A stretch of DNA of 15,655 bases, taken from positions 1 to 15,655 of the forward strand of contig JANNFX010000034.1 in assembly GCA_031380225.1 (NCBI GenBank), in the 5' to 3' direction. Of the stretch, positions 7,476 through 13,885 are shown in pieces. The notes under the pieces are model-generated. The model saw only the letters and a program-made list of their open reading frames with translations, was not told where the DNA came from and made no database searches. Positions within the stretch are counted from its first letter, which is position 1; every line of letters starts with the position of its first letter. This DNA is from JANNFX01 sp031380225 (GTDB taxonomy: Bacteria; Pseudomonadota; Alphaproteobacteria; Rhizobiales; Hyphomicrobiaceae). The position numbers and the translations under genes were made by a program.

Positions 7476-7700
7476 ATGACCAAACCGCGCACACCACGTT
7501 GCCCGATCTGCAAACAGCCAACGGTCCACGATACGCGGCCATTTTGCTCCAAACGGTGCCGCGACGTCGACCTCGGCCGCTGGCTTGGAGGCACCTATGC
7601 CATACCGGGCGGCAATGCAGATGCTGACGAGGATGGCGACGGGGCCGGACTGCCGCAACCGCCGTCCAGATCAACAAGTGATGAGGAAGAACATGACTGA
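7476..7700 (+). CDS. yacG: YacG family zinc-binding protein (DNA gyrase inhibitor in E. coli)
   Basis: A small protein of 74 residues. Its zinc site is formed by C9-x2-C12 (CPIC) and C24-x3-C28 (CSKRC), followed by the family block RDVDLGRWLGGTY (29-41) and an acidic tail rich in Asp/Glu. In E. coli YacG binds GyrB and inhibits DNA gyrase; the role here is inferred from family membership. I chose ATG 7476; a GTG at 7467 in the same frame adds three residues. Either start lies within 12 nt of the maf stop (7462-7464), so translation is probably coupled to maf. The maf-yacG order is common in alphaproteobacteria. Confidence 0.9.
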   Translation: MTKPRTPRCPICKQPTVHDTRPFCSKRCRDVDLGRWLGGTYAIPGGNADADEDGDGAGLPQPPSRSTSDEEEHD

Positions 7701-7778
7701 CCGGCGTCAGCTGCACTTGCAGCACCGCTCCCAGAGCGATAGACCGGGACAACATCGAATCGGTACTTGCGGGGTCCC

Positions 7779-8066
7779 ATGCTCGAACTGCTCGGCTTCA
7801 TCAGCTATTTGTTGAACTGGTACAGCTATATCGTCATCGGTGTCGTGATTATGGGCTGGCTGTTGGCCTTCAACGTCATCAATGGCCGCAACCAATTCGT
7901 GCAGTCATTGTGGTCGTTGATGGTCGCCATGACTGAGCCGCTACTTGGCCCGATCCGGCGTATCATGCCGAACCTCGGCCCAGTCGATATTTCGCCCGTG
8001 ATCTTGCTGTTCGGAATTGTTTTCCTCCAAAGCGTCGTGCTGCCGAACCTCGCTAAATTATTCTGA
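7779..8066 (+). CDS. YggT family integral membrane protein
   Basis: A 95-residue inner-membrane protein with two membrane segments (about 8-31 and 71-92). The conserved loop TEPLLGPIRRIMPNLGPVDISP (52-73) between them is the YggT signature. Members are found beside cell-division, DUF167 and proline-synthesis genes in many bacteria, and roles in osmotic adaptation or membrane organisation have been proposed without a settled mechanism. I chose ATG 7779 over the in-frame TTG at 7767 because MLELLGF is the typical N-terminus. The last base of its TGA stop (8064-8066) is the first base of the next gene's ATG. The 78-nt gap before it contains two small tandem hairpins (7710-7723 and 7726-7738). 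Confidence 0.9.
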   Translation: MLELLGFISYLLNWYSYIVIGVVIMGWLLAFNVINGRNQFVQSLWSLMVAMTEPLLGPIRRIMPNLGPVDISPVILLFGIVFLQSVVLPNLAKLF

Positions 8067-8413
8067 TGGCAGTCAGCGTTAACGCGCCCTGGCGGCCCGC
8101 AATCGGGTGCGTCATCGTGCGCGTGCGCGTCACGCCGAAATCGTCCAAAGATACCGTCGAAGGTGTCGAGCAGACAGTGGACGGACCCGCGTTGCGGGTC
8201 AGGGTGCAGGCGGCTCCAACCGAGGGACAAGCGAATACTGCGGTGCGTTCCGTTCTGGCGGTTTGGCTAGGCGTGGCTAAGACCCGGATCGAGCTGGTTT
8301 CGGGCGGGCAATCACGCATCAAATCGTTCGCAATCAGTGGCGGCACGGCCGAACTCGAAGCGTTGCTGACGCAAAAAACTGACCTGCTAAGAATTGGCGC
8401 GCTCGAACGATAA
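8066..8413 (+). CDS. DUF167 (YggU) family protein
   Basis: A 115-residue soluble protein with the DUF167 signature. It has V-x-V-T-P-K-S-S (20-27), the central LRVRVQAAPTEGQAN (43-57), LAVWLGV (64-70), and a basic closing motif with ISLVSGG-like sequence and SRIK (83-86). The fold is known from structures of YggU-type proteins but no biochemical role is established. The ATG overlaps the YggT stop as TGATG, which strongly suggests translational coupling of the two. This YggT-DUF167 pairing is widespread. A 27-nt gap with a good ribosome site leads on to folD. Confidence 0.9.
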   Translation: MAVSVNAPWRPAIGCVIVRVRVTPKSSKDTVEGVEQTVDGPALRVRVQAAPTEGQANTAVRSVLAVWLGVAKTRIELVSGGQSRIKSFAISGGTAELEALLTQKTDLLRIGALER

Positions 8414-8440
8414 AAACAACGCCTGGAGGATTGACCGAAC

Positions 8441-9313
8441 ATGAAAGCCCGAGTGATCGACGGCAAAGCCGTTGCAGCCGATGTGCGCGCCGAAGTGGCG
8501 AAAGAAGTCGCTATTTTGAAGGCAAAACATGGCTTGACGCCAGGCCTGGCTGTCGTTCTCGTCGGCGAAGATCCAGCTTCGAGAGTCTACGTCAAGAACA
8601 AGGGCGAGCAGACCAAAGAAGTCGGCATGAATTCGGTCGAACACAAGTTGCCTGCCGATACGACTGAAGAAAAACTTCTGTCCGTCGTCGACGCGCTCAA
8701 CAAGGATGAAAACATCCACGGCATTCTGGTGCAGTTGCCGCTCCCAAAGCACATCAACGCCGAGAAGGTGTTAAATTCCGTGCACCCTGACAAGGACGTC
8801 GATGGCTTCCACCCCACCAACGTCGGCCGGTTATGGATTGGCGAACGCTCACTGGTTCCGTGCACGCCAACAGGTTCGGCTATCTTGGCCAAACGCGCAG
8901 TGCCGTCGCTGTCAGGGTTGCATGCGGTCGTCATCGGCCGTTCGAACATTGTCGGCAAGCCGATGGCGGCGTTGCTGCTCCGTGAAAACTGCACGGTCAC
9001 GATTGCGCATTCGCGCACCAAGGATTTGCCGGCTGTGGTCCGCACCGCCGATATTGTCATCGCGGCTGTCGGCATTCCTGAACTGGTGAAGCGCGACTGG
9101 ATCAAGCCGGGCGCGATCGTGATCGATGTCGGCATCAATCGCGTGCCTGGCGAGAACGGCAAAACCAGACTCGTCGGCGACGTGGCGTACGAAGAATGCG
9201 CCGACGTGGCGGGCGCCATTACCCCGGTCCCCGGCGGCGTTGGTCCAATGACCATCGCCTGCTTGCTACAGAACACCGTCGAAGCCGCAAAAATGCAGCG
9301 TGGGATTAAATAG
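8441..9313 (+). CDS. folD: Bifunctional methylenetetrahydrofolate dehydrogenase / methenyltetrahydrofolate cyclohydrolase
   Basis: Interconverts 5,10-methylene-, 5,10-methenyl- and 10-formyl-tetrahydrofolate, feeding purine and formyl-Met-tRNA synthesis, in the cytoplasm. At 290 residues the length is normal. Catalytic Y50 and K54 lie in YVKNKGEQ, the folate-site segment is VQLPLP (97-102), and D121 is in HPDKDVDGF. The NADP-binding motif is GRSNIVGKP (166-174), and the C-terminal signature is TPVPGGVGPMT (261-271). GGAGGA at 8425-8430 stands 10 nt before the ATG, the clearest Shine-Dalgarno in the window. It is the last gene of the maf-to-folD run. The 161 nt after it, up to der, hold no gene and two GC hairpins (9363-9377 and 9437-9454). 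Confidence 0.97.
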   Translation: MKARVIDGKAVAADVRAEVAKEVAILKAKHGLTPGLAVVLVGEDPASRVYVKNKGEQTKEVGMNSVEHKLPADTTEEKLLSVVDALNKDENIHGILVQLPLPKHINAEKVLNSVHPDKDVDGFHPTNVGRLWIGERSLVPCTPTGSAILAKRAVPSLSGLHAVVIGRSNIVGKPMAALLLRENCTVTIAHSRTKDLPAVVRTADIVIAAVGIPELVKRDWIKPGAIVIDVGINRVPGENGKTRLVGDVAYEECADVAGAITPVPGGVGPMTIACLLQNTVEAAKMQRGIK

Positions 9314-9436
9314 TTTAGCGGCGACTGTGACTGCCTGAATTGAAGTGCTTAACTCGCCGCTTGCCGCCATTGGCGGCGGCAGCAATGCCGCGCGACCGTG
9401 AAAGTTCTCGACAATCAGACTGTTGGCCCGCATGAG

Positions 9437-9454
9437 GGGCGGCAAACCCCGCCC
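9437..9454 (+). other. GC-rich hairpin just upstream of der start
   Basis: Arms GGGCGG (9437-9442) and CCGCCC (9449-9454) with a 6-nt loop CAAACC, ending 20 nt before the der ATG. There is no U-tract. It would lie in the der leader if the promoter is upstream, where it could affect translation; der has no strong Shine-Dalgarno (GGCTTAATTCAAACTC precedes the ATG). Confidence 0.3.
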
Positions 9455-9474
9455 GTCAGGCTTAATTCAAACTC

Positions 9475-10905
9475 ATGCCCGAAACACCTATCATTGCCAT
9501 CGTAGGCCGTCCGAATGTCGGCAAGTCGACGCTGTTCAACCGGCTGACAGGCACGCGCGCCGCGCTGGTTTCCGACCTGCCAGGATTGACTCGCGACCGG
9601 CGCGAGGGCGAGGCCGAATTCGGCGGTCATGCTGTAAAGCTCTACGACACGGCCGGTCTCGAAGAAGCCAAACCCGGCACTATTGCCGACCGCATGCGCA
9701 AGCAATCTGAAACGGCCATACAAGATGCCGGTCTTATCCTGTTTGTGATCGACAGCCGCGACGGTATCACCGGCGCAGACGAAGCATTCGCCAAAATCGT
9801 ACGTGCTGCCGGAAAGCCGACAGTACTGGTCGCGAACAAGTGCGAAGGCCGCGCCGCCCAAGACGGATTTTACGAGGCGTTCAAACTCGGCCTTGGTGAT
9901 CCGGTTGCCATTTCCGCCGAGCATGGCGAAGGTTTAGCTGATCTCGAAGCCGATGTGCTGGCTGCCTTGGGCCTCAAAGGCAAAGTGCTTCACAAGTCAA
10001 AGCAACAGCGCCGCCGCGATGCCTATGACGAGGACGATGAAAGCGCGGACACCGAAGACAGCGCCGTAACTGTTCGTCCAACTAAGCCATTACGTGTTGC
10101 CATCGTCGGCCGGCCGAACGCTGGCAAGTCAACGCTGGTCAATGCGCTGCTCGGCGAAGACCGCATGATTACCGGGCCAGAACCCGGACTAACGCGCGAT
10201 GCGGTTGCCATAGATTTCGACAGCCACGGCCGCAAGGTGCGCTTGTTCGACACCGCCGGATTGCGCCGCAAGGCCAAGATCAACGAGCTGGCCGAAAAGC
10301 TTTCGGCCTCAGATGCCGTTCGCGCCATCCGCTTTGCCGAAGTTGTCGTGCTATTGGTCGACGCCGAACATCCTTTGGAAAATCAGGATCTGACTATCGG
10401 CAGCATGATTACAGATGAAGGCCGCGCTTTAGTCGTTGCCGTCAACAAATGGGACCTGATCGAAGACAAGGCCAAAAAGCTGCTAGAGGTTCGCAAGCTT
10501 GTTGATCAATCGATGGCGCAAGTGCCGGGCGTTCCGGTTGTAACCGTTTCAGCACTCGGCGAACGCGGTCTCGATCCGCTGATGAAAGCCGTAATCAAAG
10601 CCTCCGATACCTGGAATCGCCGCGTGTCGACTGGTGATCTTAATCGCTGGCTGCAGGAAGCACTGATCCGCCATTCGCCACCGGCTGTCAGCGGACGGCG
10701 CATCAAACTGCGATACATCACGCAGACTTCGGCCCGGCCGCCAGCCTTCGTGGCGTTTTGTACACGGCCCGAACAAATGCCCACGTCTTACATAAAGTAT
10801 TTATCCAATAGTCTGCGCGAGGCGTTCGATCTGCCGGGCGTGCCGATCCGGATTAACTTGCGGAAACAAGAAAATCCTTTTGCCGCACGGGCCAAGCGGC
10901 GCTAA
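9475..10905 (+). CDS. der: Ribosome biogenesis double GTPase Der (EngA)
   Basis: An essential GTPase with two tandem G domains, needed for assembly of the 50S ribosomal subunit. Domain 1 has GRPNVGKS (11-18), LPGLTRD (35-41), DTAG (58-61) and NKCE (121-124). Domain 2 has GRPNAGKS (212-219), PGLTRD (237-242), DTAG (259-262) and NKWD (324-327). A KH-like RNA-binding domain fills about 380-476. The linker (about 172-205) is highly charged: a basic stretch KSKQQRRR is followed by a run rich in Asp/Glu. In domain 1 the G4 motif ends in Glu rather than Asp; I recall this substitution from other alphaproteobacterial Der proteins, so it is probably lineage-typical. The 476-residue length and basic C-terminus are normal. 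The start is ATG 9475, giving MPETPIIAIVGRPN. Confidence 0.97.
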   Translation: MPETPIIAIVGRPNVGKSTLFNRLTGTRAALVSDLPGLTRDRREGEAEFGGHAVKLYDTAGLEEAKPGTIADRMRKQSETAIQDAGLILFVIDSRDGITGADEAFAKIVRAAGKPTVLVANKCEGRAAQDGFYEAFKLGLGDPVAISAEHGEGLADLEADVLAALGLKGKVLHKSKQQRRRDAYDEDDESADTEDSAVTVRPTKPLRVAIVGRPNAGKSTLVNALLGEDRMITGPEPGLTRDAVAIDFDSHGRKVRLFDTAGLRRKAKINELAEKLSASDAVRAIRFAEVVVLLVDAEHPLENQDLTIGSMITDEGRALVVAVNKWDLIEDKAKKLLEVRKLVDQSMAQVPGVPVVTVSALGERGLDPLMKAVIKASDTWNRRVSTGDLNRWLQEALIRHSPPAVSGRRIKLRYITQTSARPPAFVAFCTRPEQMPTSYIKYLSNSLREAFDLPGVPIRINLRKQENPFAARAKRR

Positions 10906-10936
10906 CCGCATCTGCGGCGATCGGTCATTGACAGAC

Positions 10937-10961
10937 TGGCGCGATAGCCATCGTCGCGCTA
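10937..10961 (+). terminator. Candidate terminator hairpin downstream of der
   Basis: Arms TGGCGCGA (10937-10944) and TCGCGCTA (10954-10961), with one G-U pair, enclose a 9-nt loop and are followed by TTCTTCG. It lies 31 nt after the der stop. The T-run is short and interrupted, so this may be a weak or factor-assisted terminator. Confidence 0.45.
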
Positions 10962-11019
10962 TTCTTCGATGTAGGGTAATCCCGGATCATGCGTAATTAG
11001 AGCTGAAGGACAACTGCTC

Positions 11020-11277
11020 ATGCAAAAAACTCAATTCAATCGCTGCGGCCTCGCACTTGCCGCCGCACTGGCCGCGATCGCTGTCAGCGCAAGTTCAGCC
11101 GGTGCCGTGACCGAAAAGGTCAAAAACGCCTGCTTTAATGACTACTCGAAATTCTGCCCTGCTTATGCGGTTGGTAGTCCAGCGCTGCGTCAGTGCATGC
11201 GATCCGCCGGCCGCAAGTTATCTCAGTCGTGCAAAAATGCTCTCGCCGATGCTGGCGAGATTAAGCGTCCTAGATAA
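11020..11277 (+). CDS. Small exported protein with four conserved-style cysteines, 85 aa
   Basis: The N-terminus (1-29) is a classic signal peptide: Lys/Arg-containing start, Ala/Leu-rich core, and SSAGA before Val30, the likely cleavage site. The mature part is about 56 residues, basic, with cysteines at 38, 46, 59 and 71 (ACFNDYSKFC ... LRQCM ... LSQSC). The spacing suggests two disulfides in the periplasm. C-x7-C-P followed by LRQCM and LSxxC resembles cysteine-rich-repeat proteins of the GLG1 type that I recall as short periplasmic proteins in Hyphomicrobiales; this is a resemblance, not a proven assignment. AAGGA at 11006-11010 stands 9 nt before the ATG. It appears to be a single-gene unit. 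Function unknown. Confidence 0.8.
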   Translation: MQKTQFNRCGLALAAALAAIAVSASSAGAVTEKVKNACFNDYSKFCPAYAVGSPALRQCMRSAGRKLSQSCKNALADAGEIKRPR

Positions 11278-11311
11278 TGATTGGATTTGGGGTTTATGCC
11301 CTGGAAATGCA

Positions 11312-11364
11312 GCGGGCGGGAGCAACGTAGCAAACAGAAGTACGCTACACTACTCACCGCCCGC
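11312..11364 (+). other. Long imperfect hairpin in intergenic region, possible structured RNA
   Basis: Outer arms GCGGGCGG (11312-11319) and CCGCCCGC (11357-11364) are perfect 8-bp complements. Inside, GAG (11320-11322) pairs with CTC (11353-11355). After a symmetrical 4x4 internal loop, GTAGC (11327-11331) pairs with GCTAC (11344-11348), closing a 12-nt loop. That gives 16 pairs in a 53-nt element, 34 nt after the upstream stop. No T-run follows, so it is not a canonical terminator. CGGACCTCC occurs downstream at about 11393-11401, an anti-Shine-Dalgarno-like stretch. Confidence 0.45.
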
Positions 11365-11464
11365 ACAGGCAGCAGCCACGAGGGCGCCGCACCGGACCTC
11401 CTAAATAGAAAAACCCGTCACAGATTTCAAGTGTCGTCATAGCCTCGACAGCCGAATAATTTTC

Positions 11465-11490
11465 GTTGCTCTTAAGACTATAATAGCAAC
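11465..11490 (+). promoter_or_regulatory. Perfect -10 hexamer inside a short inverted repeat upstream of holC
   Basis: TATAAT occurs at 11479-11484, framed by GTTGCT (11465-11470) and AGCAAC (11485-11490), an inverted repeat that would straddle the -10. No good -35 lies 16-18 bp upstream (about 11455-11462 reads AATAATTT). It sits 45 nt before the GTG of holC. Promoter and operator roles are inference. Confidence 0.35.
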
Positions 11491-11528
11491 TTCGTGCCGG
11501 ACAGGCCGTCACCAAGAGGTCTTGCCCC

Positions 11529-11993
11529 GTGCCCGATGACACTGCAACCGAGGTTTTGTTCTATCATCTCGAGCGCCAGCCGCTCGAGCAGGTGTTGCCG
11601 GGTTTGTTGGAAAGGACCATCTCCCGGGGCTGGCGCGCCGTTGTTCAATCAGGCAATGCCGAACGGCTAGAGGCTTTAGACCTGGTTTTGTGGACGTATA
11701 GCGACGACAGTTTTCTACCGCACGGCACAAAAAAAGAAGGACACGAGGCGGATCAACCGGTGTTTTTGACGACCGCCGATGACACGCCAAACGGGGCCCA
11801 AGTCCGCTTTTTTGTGAATGGTGCGGTTGCCAGCGATCTCACTGGATTGGTGCGCGCCGTATACCTGTTTGACGGTCTTGACGAACAGGCGTTAATGCTT
11901 GCTCGCTCCGAATGGCAGGCAATCAAGGCCCGCGGCCTCACTGCAACTTACTGGCGCCAGACCACGGAAGGCCGTTGGGAAAAAAAGGCGTGA
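11529..11993 (+). CDS. holC: DNA polymerase III chi subunit
   Basis: The chi subunit links the clamp loader to single-strand-binding protein at the replication fork. The 154-residue protein shows the HolC pattern: TEVLFYHLERQPLEQVLPGL at the start, GWRAVVQSG and a leucine-rich turn (about 34-54). It is followed by LWTYSDDSFLPHG (54-66), the block around QPVFLTT (76-82), and a hydrophobic VRFFVNGA (92-99). The C-terminus holds the usual tyrosine/tryptophan-containing WRQTTEGRWEKKA. The start is GTG at 11529, giving MPDDTATEV; AAGAGGT lies about 8 nt upstream, and no ATG fits. The stop is 25 nt before rlmJ on the same strand, so the two are probably co-transcribed. In many alphaproteobacteria holC follows the leucyl aminopeptidase gene pepA, which is absent here. 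Confidence 0.93.
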   Translation: MPDDTATEVLFYHLERQPLEQVLPGLLERTISRGWRAVVQSGNAERLEALDLVLWTYSDDSFLPHGTKKEGHEADQPVFLTTADDTPNGAQVRFFVNGAVASDLTGLVRAVYLFDGLDEQALMLARSEWQAIKARGLTATYWRQTTEGRWEKKA

Positions 11994-12018
11994 CAGACGA
12001 CACTCATCAGGCCGCAGC

Positions 12019-12873
12019 ATGAACTATCGCCACGCCTATCACGCGGGCAACTTCGCCGACGTCGTGAAGCACCTGGTGCTGACGCTGGTCATTGAGCACT
12101 TCAAGCTGAAGCCCGCTCCATTTCGCGTCATCGATACGCACGCCGGCATCGGACGCTATGATTTGACGTCCGTCGAAGCCGGCAAAACCGGTGAATGGCC
12201 GGACGGTATCGGACGCTTGATGTCCGCGAAGTTGAGCACTGCAACAGCCAAGATTTTGGCGCCTTACATCGACGTTGTAAAAGCTGAAAATCCCGGCGGA
12301 GCGCTATTGAGCTATCCTGGCAGTCCGGCCCTTGTCCGCCGTTTGTTGCGCCGCGACGACCGGATGATCGTCAATGAGTTGCACCCCGAAGATCATGCAG
12401 TATTGAAAGAAATATTTGACTGCGATCCACAGACCAAGGTGATGCAAATCGATGGCTGGTTAGCCGTCAAATCGCTTTTACCGCCGAAAGAGCGGCGCGG
12501 CATTGTGCTGATTGATCCCCCATTTGAACAGCACGGCGAATTTGACCGGCTGATATCCGCCATCGGTGACGCGTCTGAACGATTTGCAACTGGGACGGTA
12601 CTGCTTTGGTATCCGATCAAGAACGAGCGCGAGGTCGCTGGGTTTCATCGCGACTTGCAGCGTCTCAATGTCCCCAAATTGCTGTCACTAACGTTGATGG
12701 TCCGCGGTGTTGATGACGGCGACGGTTTGCCAGGCACAGGACTGGTTATACTCAATCCGCCCTATACATTGCCGGCCACGATGGCTGACGTCTTGCCAGA
12801 ATTGACAAAAATTTTGTCACAAGGCTCAGGCGCTGCCCACCGAATTGAGTGGCTGACTGGCGAGAACACTTGA
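12019..12873 (+). CDS. rlmJ: 23S rRNA (adenine(2030)-N(6))-methyltransferase
   Basis: Methylates A2030 (E. coli numbering) of 23S rRNA using S-adenosylmethionine. The N-terminal signature MNYRHAYHAGNFADVVKH (1-18) is diagnostic for RlmJ. The SAM-binding region contains DTHAG (39-43). GSPALVRRLL (101-110) and NELHPEDH (119-126) follow the family pattern. The catalytic N6-adenine motif is DPPFE (166-170), with Phe in the place of the Tyr found in E. coli; both are allowed in this class. LNPPY (245-249) is the conserved C-terminal block. At 284 residues it matches the E. coli protein (about 280). The frame is open further upstream, but the start must be ATG 12019 because the signature begins there. 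Non-essential in E. coli. Confidence 0.95.
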   Translation: MNYRHAYHAGNFADVVKHLVLTLVIEHFKLKPAPFRVIDTHAGIGRYDLTSVEAGKTGEWPDGIGRLMSAKLSTATAKILAPYIDVVKAENPGGALLSYPGSPALVRRLLRRDDRMIVNELHPEDHAVLKEIFDCDPQTKVMQIDGWLAVKSLLPPKERRGIVLIDPPFEQHGEFDRLISAIGDASERFATGTVLLWYPIKNEREVAGFHRDLQRLNVPKLLSLTLMVRGVDDGDGLPGTGLVILNPPYTLPATMADVLPELTKILSQGSGAAHRIEWLTGENT

Positions 12874-12907
12874 GGCGAACGATGCGCGCATCCGCTCACT
12901 TCGAGCG

Positions 12908-12935
12908 TTGAGCCGACACAAAGTGCTCTTACAAA
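12908..12935 (+). promoter_or_regulatory. Weak candidate promoter for the 85-aa exported protein
   Basis: TTGAGC (12908-12913), a 16-bp spacer, then TACAAA (12930-12935). Each hexamer matches four of six consensus bases. It lies 60 nt before the ATG at 12996 in an otherwise featureless 122-bp gap. Confidence 0.25.
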
Positions 12936-12995
12936 TGCTACACCGCGGGCGTTTGAACCGGCGCAATCCATGCGTCATTTATGGGAGCTACCACC

Positions 12996-13253
12996 ATGGC
13001 CAATTTGAAATTTGCTGTCGTCGCTGGGGTCGCAGTTTTGGCATGTGCGAGCGCAGCTTCGGCTGAGTGCTATAAGGTTAGCGGCCTAGGTACTGGAATT
13101 ACCGAACCGGTCGCGCAATTCATGGCCAACAAGGCTTTGAAGGACAGCATCGCAAATCGCGGCCTTAGGGGCAGCGGTAGCCAATCGATGACGTGCGATT
13201 CAAGCGCTATCGTTGTTAGCAATTGCACAGCACAGCAACGCGCCTGCAAGTAA
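12996..13253 (+). CDS. Small exported protein of unknown function, 85 aa
   Basis: The signal peptide is clear: MANLKFAVVAG, an Ala/Val core and ASA (21-23) before Glu24. The mature protein, about 62 residues, has cysteines at 25, 67, 77 and 84, enough for two disulfides, and a helical middle (about 38-55). I do not recognise a family, although a short secreted protein beginning ECYKVSGLGTG after the signal recalls hypothetical proteins of Hyphomicrobiales. An ATG at 12981 in the same frame adds five residues, but GGGAG at 12982-12986 lies 9 nt before ATG 12996, which decides the start. It is an isolated gene ending in a convergent intergenic region that holds a perfect 9-bp hairpin. Confidence 0.75.
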   Translation: MANLKFAVVAGVAVLACASAASAECYKVSGLGTGITEPVAQFMANKALKDSIANRGLRGSGSQSMTCDSSAIVVSNCTAQQRACK

Positions 13254-13283
13254 GCGACAGACATCGAATTTGTTTGATCGAAC

Positions 13284-13313
13284 GCCCCAGTACGCAACGC
13301 CGCATACTGGGGC
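13284..13313. terminator. Perfect 9-bp hairpin between convergent genes
   Basis: Arms GCCCCAGTA (13284-13292) and TACTGGGGC (13305-13313) with a 12-nt loop, located 30 nt after the plus-strand stop at 13253 and 28 nt beyond the minus-strand stop at 13341. Neither strand has a U-tract after the stem. Its place between two convergent genes fits a bidirectional transcript-end hairpin; the mechanism is uncertain. Confidence 0.5.
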
Positions 13314-13340
13314 AGATTTCGTCACAACGTAGCAACGATG

Positions 13341-13625
13341 TTACTTAGCGAGCATACTTTTCAGAAGGCCGATCACAGCCATTAGCACGCCGCCGCCAAT
13401 GCCGCCGCCGGCGACTTGGCTAAGAATTGAACCGATATCCATTCCGCCGCCAGCTGCTGCACCGAGCATCGGGCCGAGTAATTGACCACCTAAGCCGCCG
13501 CCAACGACACCGGCGAGTGAATTACCAACGGTACCGAGTGAGATGTTCTTGAGCAGGCTACCAGCGACGTTACCACCAACAGCGCCGCTGCCGAGCTGAA
13601 TCAAAAGTGGGAGTAAGGATTCCAT
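13341..13625 (-). CDS. Small glycine-rich hydrophobic protein, 94 aa
   Basis: No named family recognised. The protein begins MESLLPLLIQLGSGAVGGNV and is dominated by Gly, Leu, Ala and Val, with repeated small-residue patterns such as GGGLGGQLLG (42-51) and VAGGGIGGGV (71-80). It ends in a hydrophobic helix capped by lysine (82-94). There is no cleavable signal, no cysteine and very few charges. Glycine-zipper-like packing in or on a membrane is a reasonable inference. GGAGG stands 5 nt before the ATG at 13625, better than for the in-frame ATG further upstream at 13637, so the shorter start is preferred. It is alone on the minus strand, convergent with the exported protein gene to its left and divergent from the one to its right. 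From memory, similar short proteins with SLLPLLIQL and SLGTxGN occur in Bradyrhizobium relatives. Confidence 0.7.
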   Translation of the reverse strand: MESLLPLLIQLGSGAVGGNVAGSLLKNISLGTVGNSLAGVVGGGLGGQLLGPMLGAAAGGGMDIGSILSQVAGGGIGGGVLMAVIGLLKSMLAK

Positions 13626-13885
13626 GTCGTCCTCCATGTTGTGCCGCGAATCTTCCCGTCCGCAGTGAACCAATGTTATAAAGAATTTGAGACAAACGGC
13701 CACAGCTGTTGGCCGATCTAATCAATAATTCAACGATTTACGCGTTTAGTGCCCTGCACAACACAGCCGCCAAAATTTTGAGGATGGCGAGCGGTTTTTA
13801 GAATTCCGACCGTAAAGCTGGTATACTCAAGCGAATATCCAATGTTCTGTAATTGTTTGCAGACACAACTCCGCGGGGTCGATGC
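13626..13885. promoter_or_regulatory. Divergent promoter region with a dyad
   Basis: This 260-bp gap separates divergent genes. On the minus strand TATAAC (plus-strand 13675-13680) is a good -10 about 45 nt before the ATG at 13625. Where its -35 should be there is a dyad: GGCC-ACAGCTGT-T-GGCC (13698-13714), whose core ACAGCTGT is a perfect palindrome. On the plus strand TATACT (13822-13827) with TAGAAT (13799-13804) at 17-bp spacing is a candidate promoter for the 128-aa gene. No gene or terminator was seen here. Confidence 0.4.

Noticed and set aside
8587..9276. 229-codon open frame antisense to folD
   Set aside because: Lies wholly inside a gene with all catalytic motifs; the antisense protein shows no family pattern.
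9363..9377. GCCGCC-ATT-GGCGGC hairpin after folD as terminator
   Set aside because: Three-nt loop, no T-run; possible but too weak to call as a terminator.
11278..11528. SRP RNA, 6S RNA or RNase P RNA in this gap
   Set aside because: AGGCAGCAGCC and CGGACCTCC look faintly SRP-like, but the order and tetraloop of the SRP core are missing, and no 6S or RNase P signature is present.
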